Positions 15,259 to 23,153 of a stretch of DNA of 64,000 bases are shown in pieces. The stretch covers positions 744,001-808,000 of the forward strand of contig JAXLYE010000006.1 in assembly GCA_046351595.1 (NCBI GenBank), given 5' to 3'. The stretch comes from JAXLYE01 sp046351595. GTDB taxonomy: Bacteria > Myxococcota_A > Polyangia > Palsa-1104 > JAEUJZ01. Numbering within the stretch: the first letter of the stretch is position 1; each line of letters starts with the position of its first letter. Both the position numbers and the translations under genes were made by a program. The notes under the pieces are model-generated. The model saw nothing but the letters and a program-made list of their open reading frames with translations, was not told where the DNA came from and made no database searches.

Positions 15259-18200
15259 ATGGAGTTCTTCCTCTTCTGCATGGGCATGCTGGGGCTGTGG
15301 GCGATCATCCGCAGCGTCTCGGATCGCTCGCGCCTGGAGTCGCTGCAGCAGCAGCTGCGCACGCTGCAGGATACGTCGCTGGAGCAGCAGCAGCGGCTGG
15401 ACGCGGAGCTGCAGAAGACGCGGGGCAGCGTGCTGACGCTGCTGCGCGCGCACGAGGCGCTGCGCGAGCGCCTGACCGCGCTGCAGGCGGCGCCGCCGAC
15501 GCCGGTGCTGCCGCCCGCGCCGCCCGCGGCCCCCGCGCCCCCCGCACCCGACGAGCTGCCGCCGCAGTCGCTGCCGCCCGCATCGCCTGCCGTCGAAACC
15601 ACAGAGCCGACGCAGGCCGCGGTCGATGCGGTGCTGAGCGCCGCGGCCGACGCCGGCCTGACCGAGGCCGCCGAGCCTCCGCCGATCGCCGCGCCGATCG
15701 CGCCCGCGCCATCGGAGGACGCTGCCCCCGGCGAGCCCGGGCCGCTGCCGGCCGACGTCTTCTCGGCGCCGGCCCGCGCCGCGGTACCCAAGCTGCCACC
15801 GAGCGCCCCGCCGCTCGCCGAGGTTCCGTCGCTGACGTCGGCGGGCAAGCCGTTCGACTATGAGCAGCTCCTCGGCGTGCGCGGCGCGGCGTGGCTCGGT
15901 GCCATCGCGCTCGTCATCGCCGGCACGCTGTTCGCCAAGTACTCGATCGAGAACGACCTGATCAAGCCGCCGCTGCGCATCGCGCTGCTGGTGATCGCCG
16001 GCGTCGGGGCGCTGGTCGGCGCCGAGCTGGGGCTGCGGCGGCAGTACGCGGTCACCGCGAACGCGCTGTGCAGCGGCGGCGTCGCCATCTTGTACTCGGC
16101 CTTCTTCGCCGCGCACAACCTCTACCAGCTGATCAGCCTGCCGACGACGTTCGGGCTGCTCAGCCTGACGACGGGGGCGGCGGCGCTGCTGGCGCTGCGG
16201 CACGACAACCTGTACATCGCGGTGCTCGGGCTGCTCGGCGGCTTCGCGACGCCGCTGGCGCTGTCGACGGGACAGGATCGCCCCTTCAGCCTGTTCGGGT
16301 ACGTGCTGCTCTTGGACCTGGGCTTCGTGGTGCTAGCGATCCGGCGCGGCTGGACCCGCCTGGCGCTTCTGACGCTGCTCTTGACGCTGTTCATGGAGGC
16401 GGGCTGGGCGAGCCGCTTCCTGACGCCCGAGAAGCTGCCGATCGCCGTCGGCACCGCGGCGCTGTTCGGGCTCTGCTACATGGCGCTGCCGGCCGCCGGG
16501 CGCAGCCTCGACGAGGCCAAGCAGCGCGAGCTCCTGCACAGCGGCGCGTTCGCGGGCCTGGCGCCGTTCCTGCTGGTGCTGGCGCTGTCGTCGCAGCCGG
16601 AGTACGCCGAGCGCTGGCCGCTGCTCTTCGGCCTGGTCGCGATCCTCGACCTGGGGCTGCTGGTGCTCGCGGTGCTGCGCTGGCCCGAGCTCGCGGGCGG
16701 GGCGCTGCTGGCGACGCTGACGACGCACGCGCTGTGGTCGGTGACGGCGCTGCGGCCGTCGGGCATGCCGATCGCGCTCGCGACCGCGCTGGGGTTCATG
16801 GCGCTGTTCCTGGCGCTGCCGCGGCTGTGGCAAGAGGTGCAGCGCCGGCGCGTTACACCCGCCGCCGAGGCGCTGCCGGCCGCGCCGCTGAGCCTGCACG
16901 TCGTGGCCGATGTCGCCGGCACCGCGCCGTTCGGGCTGGCCGTGGGCCTGGCCGCCTTCTTCGACTATGCGCGCCAGACCGCGCTGCTGTTCGGCTGCGT
17001 GCTGCTGTGGTGCCTGGTGCTGCTGACGGTGGCGCTGCGCCGCGGGCGGCCGCACCTCGTGGTCACGGCGTCGCTGCTCGCGGGCCTTGTGCGGCTGGTC
17101 TGGGGCGCGTCGATGCTGCACCACGCGACCCGGCTCGGGGCGGCGGTGGCGACCGCGCTGCTCGTGGCCGGGCTGCACAGCGTCGGGCCGCGCCTCGCGC
17201 GCGCGCTCACCCCGCAGCTCGCCGTCGAGCAGGCCGGCCGGTACGAGAGCGCGGCGCGCCTTGCCTGGCTCGGCCCGTTCCTGGCGACCGCGCAGCTGCT
17301 CGTGCTCGAGCTCGGGCCGCCGCCGCTGCCGCTGCTCGCGCTCTTGGCGGCGCTGCTCGGGCTGTGGATCGAGCGCAGCGCGAGCGCGGCGAGCCCGCCG
17401 TCCTGGGTCGCGCCGCTCGGCGCCGGCGCGCTGGCCGTGCTGCTGCAGGCGTGGCTCGGCACCGAGCTGTCGACCGACCGAATCGCCGCCGCGGCGGGCG
17501 ACGGCGAGCTGCTGCTGCGGCTGGCCATCCCGGTGACGGCGTGCGCGGTCCTGCACGCGGTCGCGATGCTCCGCAGCCGGCGCGCGCCTCCGGCCGGCTC
17601 ACCGACGCAGGCGCCCGGCGGGGTGGTGCAGGCGAGCGAGATCGCGGCCCTTGCCGCGGCGCTGATCGGGGTGGTCGGCCTGCTGCTGCAGGCGCCGCTG
17701 ACGGTGCTGTCGAGCCGCGCGGCGCTGTGCTTCGGCACGCTGCTCGTCTACTCGGCGCTGGTGCTGGTGCAGTCGCTGCGGCGGCTGTGGCTGCCGCTGT
17801 GGCTGGTGACGCTGGGGGCCGGCGCCGCGCTGTGCGCGCTGTGGAGCCAGCCGCACCTCACGCCCGCGAGCGCGCCGACGCTGCTCGGCTGGGCCGCGGC
17901 CCTGTACGTCGGCCACCTCGCGCTGCCGCTGCTGCTTTTGTGGCTGCGTCCGACGCTGCGCCAGCACCGCAGCCTGTACCTGACCGCGGCGCTCGCGGGG
18001 CCGGCGCTGTTCGGCCCGATGCTCGAGGCGTGGCGGCTCGCGCACGGAGCGACGGTGCCGGGCCTGCTGCCCGCGCTCCTGGCCGTCGGGGCGGGCGCCG
18101 CCTTCTTCGCGGTGCGCGGCCTGAAGCTCCGGGCCGGAGCGTCGCTGCCCGAGGCAGACATCGCCCGCCGCCACCTCGGCAACCAGGCGCTGTTCGCGCT

Positions 18201-18954
18201 GGCGTCGCTGGGCTTCGTCGCCGTCGCCATCCCGATGCAGCTCCGCAACGAGTGGGTCGCGATCGCCTGGGCGGTCGAGGCCATGGCCGTGTGGTGGCTG
18301 TACCGCGGCCTGCCGCACCTGTCGCTCAAGTACCTGGGCGCGCTGCTCTACCTGCTGGTGCTGCTGGCGCTCATCCCGTCGGCGGAGCTCCTGCACTATC
18401 ACCCGCGCGGCCTGCCGGTCGCAAACTGGCTGCTCTACAGCTATGGCGTGCCGGTCCTCTGCTTCCTCGTCGGAGCGGCGGGCCTGCGCCGGGTCGAGGC
18501 GGCCCACCGCGCCGCGTTCGAGCGCACGGCGGTGCCCGGCCTCGACGCGCCGTTCTCGACGGCGGCCTACTACGCCGGGCTGCTCCTGCTCTTCGCGCTC
18601 ATCAACCTCGAGATCACAGACGCCTTCTCGACGGGGACCTACGTCGAGCTGTGGCAGGAGCGCGGCTACGCCCGCGATCTCACGCGCTCGGTGGCCTGGG
18701 GCCTGTACGCGATCGGGCTGCTGCTCGTCGGGGTGCGCCAGCGATCCAAGGCGCAGCGCTACTTCTCGCTGGCGTTCATGCTGCTGACGATCTTGAAGGT
18801 CTTCTTGTACGACCTGGCCAACGTCGGGGGCCTGTACCGCGCGCTGTCGTTCCTGGGGCTGGCGGTGTCGCTGATCCTGGTCTCGCTCTTGTACCAGCGC
18901 TTCGTCTTCCCGCGCGGCGAGTCGCCCGCGCAGCCGCCGCCGCCCGCGCCGTAG
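15259..18954 (+). CDS. DUF2339 giant integral membrane protein
   Basis: The protein has 1231 residues. An N-terminal membrane segment is followed by a coiled-coil (ESLQQQLRTLQDTSLEQQQ, about residues 28-75), then a long Pro/Ala-rich linker to about residue 190. After it come some 25-30 hydrophobic helices. The motif FDYEQLLGVRGAAWLGAI, directly before the membrane domain, is the standard entry of DUF2339 proteins, as are the late LEITDAFSTG and SLLYQRFVF segments. Function of the family is unknown; envelope or polysaccharide roles are only suggested. Follows the acyltransferase gene with zero spacing. Confidence 0.85.
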   Translation: MEFFLFCMGMLGLWAIIRSVSDRSRLESLQQQLRTLQDTSLEQQQRLDAELQKTRGSVLTLLRAHEALRERLTALQAAPPTPVLPPAPPAAPAPPAPDELPPQSLPPASPAVETTEPTQAAVDAVLSAAADAGLTEAAEPPPIAAPIAPAPSEDAAPGEPGPLPADVFSAPARAAVPKLPPSAPPLAEVPSLTSAGKPFDYEQLLGVRGAAWLGAIALVIAGTLFAKYSIENDLIKPPLRIALLVIAGVGALVGAELGLRRQYAVTANALCSGGVAILYSAFFAAHNLYQLISLPTTFGLLSLTTGAAALLALRHDNLYIAVLGLLGGFATPLALSTGQDRPFSLFGYVLLLDLGFVVLAIRRGWTRLALLTLLLTLFMEAGWASRFLTPEKLPIAVGTAALFGLCYMALPAAGRSLDEAKQRELLHSGAFAGLAPFLLVLALSSQPEYAERWPLLFGLVAILDLGLLVLAVLRWPELAGGALLATLTTHALWSVTALRPSGMPIALATALGFMALFLALPRLWQEVQRRRVTPAAEALPAAPLSLHVVADVAGTAPFGLAVGLAAFFDYARQTALLFGCVLLWCLVLLTVALRRGRPHLVVTASLLAGLVRLVWGASMLHHATRLGAAVATALLVAGLHSVGPRLARALTPQLAVEQAGRYESAARLAWLGPFLATAQLLVLELGPPPLPLLALLAALLGLWIERSASAASPPSWVAPLGAGALAVLLQAWLGTELSTDRIAAAAGDGELLLRLAIPVTACAVLHAVAMLRSRRAPPAGSPTQAPGGVVQASEIAALAAALIGVVGLLLQAPLTVLSSRAALCFGTLLVYSALVLVQSLRRLWLPLWLVTLGAGAALCALWSQPHLTPASAPTLLGWAAALYVGHLALPLLLLWLRPTLRQHRSLYLTAALAGPALFGPMLEAWRLAHGATVPGLLPALLAVGAGAAFFAVRGLKLRAGASLPEADIARRHLGNQALFALASLGFVAVAIPMQLRNEWVAIAWAVEAMAVWWLYRGLPHLSLKYLGALLYLLVLLALIPSAELLHYHPRGLPVANWLLYSYGVPVLCFLVGAAGLRRVEAAHRAAFERTAVPGLDAPFSTAAYYAGLLLLFALINLEITDAFSTGTYVELWQERGYARDLTRSVAWGLYAIGLLLVGVRQRSKAQRYFSLAFMLLTILKVFLYDLANVGGLYRALSFLGLAVSLILVSLLYQRFVFPRGESPAQPPPPAP

Positions 18955-19111
18955 CACCGTCGCCGTCACGCCGGAGCGCGCGATCCCGTGCGGCCCCGTG
19001 ACCCGGCCTCTCCACCACCGCCGCAGCCGCCGCAGCCGCCGCGGCGACGAGGCCCAACCTTCCCACCCCCGCGCGGACAAGGCTGTGGCATCCTTGAGAT
19101 CGGCCGAGGAC

Positions 19112-20278
19112 ATGATGGCTCTCCCAAGCCCGCGCCCGCTCGTGGTCATGCTCGTTCTGACCTGCGCGCTCGCCGCGTGCAAGCGGTCGAGCCCGACGGT
19201 GCCGCCGCCGCCGCCGCCGCCCAAGGGGCAGACGCTGCGCGCCCTCAGCATCCAGGGCGCCTTTGCGACGAACACCATCGGCCGGTTCGAGCAGGCGACG
19301 GGCAGCAAGGTCGAGCTGCGCGAGTACAAGACCAACGACGAGCTGCTCGCCCTGCTCGCCCGCGGCGTGCCCGCAGACCTGATCTTCCCGTCGAGCCCCG
19401 CCGTCGAGTACCTGCTGCGCAACGGCCGCCTGAAGCCGCTCGCGCACGATCGCGTGCCCAACCTCTCGGAGGTGCCGGTCGAGTTCCGCAGCCCGCCATA
19501 TGATCCCGGGCTGCGCTACTGCGCGCCGTATGACTTCTGGCTCGTCGGCATGGCGCTGGTCCCGAGCCAGCAGGGCCTGCAGCGCGAGCCCGACGCGCTC
19601 TCGAACCTGTTCGCGCCCGAGGGGCCGGAGGTCGCCTGGCTCGACGACATGCGCTCGACGCTCGGCATGGCGCTGCGCTACCTCGGGCACTCGGCGAGCT
19701 CGCAGCAGGTCGCGGATCTGGCGCAGGCGCGCGAGCTCCTGATCAAGGCCGCGCCGCGTGTCGTCGAGCTGACCACGGATCCGGGGCCGCTGTTGCGCAC
19801 CGGCCGGGTGAAGCTGGCGCTCGCGCGCTCGACCGACGTGATCCGCATGGCCAGCGAGCGCACCAACGTGCGCTTCGTGGTGCCGCGCGAGGGCGCGCTG
19901 CTCAACGTCGACTATGCGTGCGTGCCGACGGGAGCGACGCAGCCGGAGCTGGCCTTTGCGCTCATCGATCACCTGCTCAGCCCCGAGGTGGCGATGGACA
20001 TCGGCCGCGAGCGCCTGCTGCCGCGGCTGTCCGTGAGCGCCAAGCGCACGCAGGGCGCGGACGCGCGCGAGCAGTGGGCCGTGCTCGAGACGGTGCGCCA
20101 GCGCAACCAGGGCTTCGAGCCGGTGCGCGACGTCGGGACGGCGCTGCCGGCGTACGAGCTGACCTGGAAGGCGGTGCACGAGGCGGTCGATCGCGCCCGC
20201 GAGCAGCGCGCCGCCGCCGCGTCCCAGCCGACCAAGCCGCACGATGGCAAGCCCGAGCCGCGTCGCCCCGCACGCTAG
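19112..20278 (+). CDS. PotD-like extracellular solute-binding lipoprotein
   Basis: The protein has 388 residues with signal sequence PLVVMLVLTCALAAC (lipobox LAAC), then a proline run and a periplasmic-binding-protein body. FATNTIGRFEQATGSKVELREYKTNDELL, here cited only in part as FEQATGSKVELREYKTNDEL, resembles the spermidine/putrescine-binding PotD/PotF opening. PADLIFPSS is the next family block. A second ATG at 19115 has the better spacing to GAGGA, so the start may be three bases later. No ABC permease or ATPase gene is adjacent, so it is either an orphan binding protein or works with a distant transporter. The C-terminus is hydrophilic and basic. Confidence 0.75.
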   Translation: MMALPSPRPLVVMLVLTCALAACKRSSPTVPPPPPPPKGQTLRALSIQGAFATNTIGRFEQATGSKVELREYKTNDELLALLARGVPADLIFPSSPAVEYLLRNGRLKPLAHDRVPNLSEVPVEFRSPPYDPGLRYCAPYDFWLVGMALVPSQQGLQREPDALSNLFAPEGPEVAWLDDMRSTLGMALRYLGHSASSQQVADLAQARELLIKAAPRVVELTTDPGPLLRTGRVKLALARSTDVIRMASERTNVRFVVPREGALLNVDYACVPTGATQPELAFALIDHLLSPEVAMDIGRERLLPRLSVSAKRTQGADAREQWAVLETVRQRNQGFEPVRDVGTALPAYELTWKAVHEAVDRAREQRAAAASQPTKPHDGKPEPRRPAR

Positions 20279-20285
20279 GCGTTCG

Positions 20286-20909
20286 TCAGGCGGAGCGTGC
20301 CGGCAGCAGCGGCGTGATGGCGGCGCGCAGCTCGGCCTCGACGGCGTCGGGATCACGCTCGGCGCGGATGAACACGACCGGCTCGCCGCGCGCGCGCAGC
20401 GCCTCGGCCTCGGCGCGATAGGTCGCGTGCACGCGCGCCTGGACCGCGTCCGCGTCGTAGATCTCGACGGCTCCGGCGCGCCGGGCCCGTCGCTCGGCCG
20501 CGACCGCGACCGGCAGATCGAAGTACAGCGTCAGGTCCGGCTTGAGGATGTCGGCGTTCGCCTGCGCGACGATCTCGCGCGGGACGCTGGCCGTGGTCTG
20601 GTACGCCAGCGACGACAAGACGTAGCGATCGCTGAGCACGATGGCGCCGGCCTCGAGCCGCGGCGTGATCTCGCGCACGATGTGATCGCGGCGATCCGCG
20701 GCGAACAGCAGCGCCATGGCGCGCGGCTCCAGCGGCTCGTCGAGGGAGCCGAGGAACTGGCGGATCAGGCGGCCGATCGGCCCGCTCGAGGGCTCGGCCG
20801 TCGGGTGCGCCGCGTAGCCGAGCTGGGTGAGCCAGGCGTGCAGCCGCCCGCGCTGCGTCGTCGTGCCGGCGCCGTCGATACCTTCCAAGACCAGAAAGAG
20901 GCCGCGCAT
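20286..20909 (-). CDS. tmk: Thymidylate kinase
   Basis: The protein has 207 residues, a normal length for dTMP kinase, which phosphorylates dTMP to dTDP in DNA precursor synthesis. Visible are the P-loop region FLVLEGIDGAGTTTQ, the DR(Y/F/H) motif in LSDRYVLSSLAYQ, and the lid-like RRARRAGAVEIYD. The P-loop is unusual: the lysine of GxxGxGK[ST] is a threonine (codon ACG). Start ATG 20909 places the P-loop near residue 12 as expected. It ends 7 bp from the end of the PotD-like gene (convergent). Confidence 0.9.
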   Translation of the reverse strand: MRGLFLVLEGIDGAGTTTQRGRLHAWLTQLGYAAHPTAEPSSGPIGRLIRQFLGSLDEPLEPRAMALLFAADRRDHIVREITPRLEAGAIVLSDRYVLSSLAYQTTASVPREIVAQANADILKPDLTLYFDLPVAVAAERRARRAGAVEIYDADAVQARVHATYRAEAEALRARGEPVVFIRAERDPDAVEAELRAAITPLLPARSA

Positions 20910-20980
20910 GTCGCGCGCAGCATGCCCGGCCGCTCGGCGAAAGGTCAATGCGGCCCGTCACGCGCGGCTGCCGGGCGCCA

Positions 20981-21008
20981 TGCCGGCTCGGTGCCGGCTC
21001 GGTATAAG
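20981..21008 (+). promoter_or_regulatory. Tandem 11-bp direct repeat abutting a TATAAG -10 box
   Basis: TGCCGGCTCGG occurs twice head to tail (20981-20991 and 20992-21002), followed at once by TATAAG (21003-21008). This is about 105 bp before the PhoD-hemopexin gene. No good -35 is present, and the repeats occupy its place. The 11-bp period puts both copies on one face of the helix. This suggests an activator-dependent promoter. Confidence 0.5.
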
Positions 21009-21113
21009 ATCGGGCGGGGCCTCTGTCGCTGCAGCGCGAGGGTGGATCGCCGCGGCGCATCGGCCGCCCCTTCCTACGCCGTCCCGCCCAGCCCTGCCCC
21101 GAGGAGCCAGCCG

Positions 21114-23042
21114 ATGCCGGTCCCTGAGTCGACGCTGCAGCGCATCTCCGGACACAACAGCCAGCTCGCGGGACCGCTGCTCGCGGGGCCGATGCTCGGC
21201 GAGGTCGGCGAAACCACCGCGCGCATCTGGGCGCAGGCGCGCGACACCGGGCCGCTGACCGTGCGCGTCTTTGCCCGCGGCGGCAGCGAGGCGCTGCGCG
21301 AGGTCGAGGTGACGCCGGCGCTGGCGGAGTCGCTCTGCGTGGTCGCGGTCGTCGACGGGCTGGAGCCGGCGACGGCGTATGACTATGCGCTCGCGAGCGC
21401 GCTCGGCGAGACGCCGCGCTTCCCGCTGAGCACGGCGCCGCCGGCCTCGGCGCGACGGCTGCGGCTGGCCTTCGGCTCCTGCTACAAGCACTACCAGACC
21501 GAGTCGCTGCCGATCTTCGGCGCGATCCTCGACGACGCGCCGGACTGCTTCCTGCTGCTCGGCGACACCTGCTACTTCCTCGAGGAGGCGGACTGGAAGG
21601 ATGAGGCGGCGATGCTGCGCGCGCACCTGCGGCACCGCAACCACCCGTCGCTGCGCCCGCTGCTCGCGGCGGTGCCGACGCTGGCCATCTGGGACGATCA
21701 CGACTTCGGGCCCAACGACAGCGACTCGACCTTCGCCAACAAGGCGGCGTCGCTGCGGACGTGGAAGAGGATGTGGGCGCAGGCGCGCTTCGGGCTGCCC
21801 GAGCTGCCCGGCGTCTTCTCGACGGTGCGCATCGGGCCGGTCGAGATCTTCCTGCTCGACGGGCGCTACCACCGGCGCGAGAAGCGGCACATCCTCGGCG
21901 AGTCGCAGCTGAACTGGCTGCGCGAGCGGCTGTCCGCGAGCACCGCGGCCGTGAAGATCCTGGCGTCGGGCTCGCAGATCCTGCCCGAGATCTTCGGCCA
22001 GCCGCCGTTCGGCTGGGAGTGCTGGCGCCGCGACGCGCCCGACGAGCTGCAGGCGCTGCTCGCCTTCCTCGATCGCGGCGAGGTGACGGGCGTGCTGGTG
22101 CTGAGCGGCGACCCGCACCTGGGCTACATCCTGCACCGCCCCGGGCCGCTGCTCGGCGACGGGCGGCAGGCCGCGGACCTGTGGGAGGTGACCTCCAGCC
22201 CGCTCGCCAACAAGCCGTGGCACGCGCAGGTCATGCCCGCCGACGTGGCGCAGAGCCCGCGCTTCGACAGCTCGATCCGCACCGAGCTGGCGACGCCGAA
22301 CTACGGGCTGCTCGACGTCGATCTCGATCGCGAAGGCGCCGAGCTCGTGCTCGGCCTGTACGACGCGACGGGCGCGGAGCTCGCGAGCCAGCAGGTGGCG
22401 CTCGCGAGCCTGGCGCCGCGCGAGCACGCCTCGCGGCTGTGCGCCGCCATCGTCAGCGAGCACCGCGCCTACCTGTTCCGCGGCAGCGAGTACGTGCGCT
22501 GCGATCCGAGCCGCGGCACCATCGATGCTGGCTACCCGCGCCCGATCGCCGACGGCTGGAAGGGCGCCTGGCCCTCGGGTCGCGGCGGCTTCGACGCGGT
22601 GCTGTGCCAGCGCGATCACGACCGCCTGTACTTCTTCAAGGGCAACGGCTACACGCGCTACGACCTCAAGCACGATCGCGCGGACGCCGGCTTCCCGCGC
22701 TACATCGGGCGCCACTGGCGCGGCCTGTGGCCGGGCGAGCTCGGCGCCGCGTTCGTCGACCCCGACGGCAAGGCCTGCTTCATCCGCGGCCGCGAGTGCG
22801 TCCGCTACGACCTCGCCGCGGATCGGCCGGAGCCCGGCTACCCGCGCCCGCTCGCCGAGGAGTTCCCGGGTGTGTTCGCCGACGCCGCGACCGCGGGCGT
22901 GGACGCCGCGATCGCGTGGCCCGACGGCGCGCTGTACTTCGTGCGCAACGGGCGCTGCGTGCGCTTCGATGCGGCGACACAAAAGGCCAGCGAGCCCTAC
23001 CCGCTGCGCGAGGGCTGGCTCGGCTTCCTCCCACCGGGGTGA
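21114..23042 (+). CDS. PhoD-like phosphodiesterase/alkaline phosphatase fused to four hemopexin repeats
   Basis: The protein has 642 residues. Residues 18-105 form the Fn3-like N-terminal domain of PhoD proteins. Residues 115-400 form the metallophosphatase with LAFGSCYKHY, LLLGDTCYF (150-155), IWDDHDFGPND (193-202) and LSGDPHLG (331-337). Residues about 442-640 are four hemopexin-type blades, each ending in a Y/F-x-R-x-D-turn such as LFRGSEYVRCD, FFKGNGYTRYD, FIRGRECVRYD and FVRNGRCVRFD, followed by GYPRP/GFPRY and a W-x-G segment. There is no signal or Tat motif at the N-terminus (MPVPESTLQR). GAGGAG lies eight bases before ATG 21114. The phosphatase half should cleave phosphodiesters or monoesters using Ca/Fe; the blades probably bind a protein, metal or haem partner. 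Confidence 0.85.
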   Translation: MPVPESTLQRISGHNSQLAGPLLAGPMLGEVGETTARIWAQARDTGPLTVRVFARGGSEALREVEVTPALAESLCVVAVVDGLEPATAYDYALASALGETPRFPLSTAPPASARRLRLAFGSCYKHYQTESLPIFGAILDDAPDCFLLLGDTCYFLEEADWKDEAAMLRAHLRHRNHPSLRPLLAAVPTLAIWDDHDFGPNDSDSTFANKAASLRTWKRMWAQARFGLPELPGVFSTVRIGPVEIFLLDGRYHRREKRHILGESQLNWLRERLSASTAAVKILASGSQILPEIFGQPPFGWECWRRDAPDELQALLAFLDRGEVTGVLVLSGDPHLGYILHRPGPLLGDGRQAADLWEVTSSPLANKPWHAQVMPADVAQSPRFDSSIRTELATPNYGLLDVDLDREGAELVLGLYDATGAELASQQVALASLAPREHASRLCAAIVSEHRAYLFRGSEYVRCDPSRGTIDAGYPRPIADGWKGAWPSGRGGFDAVLCQRDHDRLYFFKGNGYTRYDLKHDRADAGFPRYIGRHWRGLWPGELGAAFVDPDGKACFIRGRECVRYDLAADRPEPGYPRPLAEEFPGVFADAATAGVDAAIAWPDGALYFVRNGRCVRFDAATQKASEPYPLREGWLGFLPPG

Positions 23043-23153
23043 GCGCCTGTCGACGGCGGCGCGCGCCCTTGTGTTCCACCCGGGTTGATCGGACGATCTG
23101 GCTTCTTCGTCCCCTGGCCTTGCGTCCGCTGCCGTCCGTCACCTGGAGGAACC

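Noticed and set aside
20244..21113. Upstream extension of the PhoD-hemopexin frame
   Set aside because: It is antisense to tmk and has no motif; GAGGAG before ATG 21114 sets the start.
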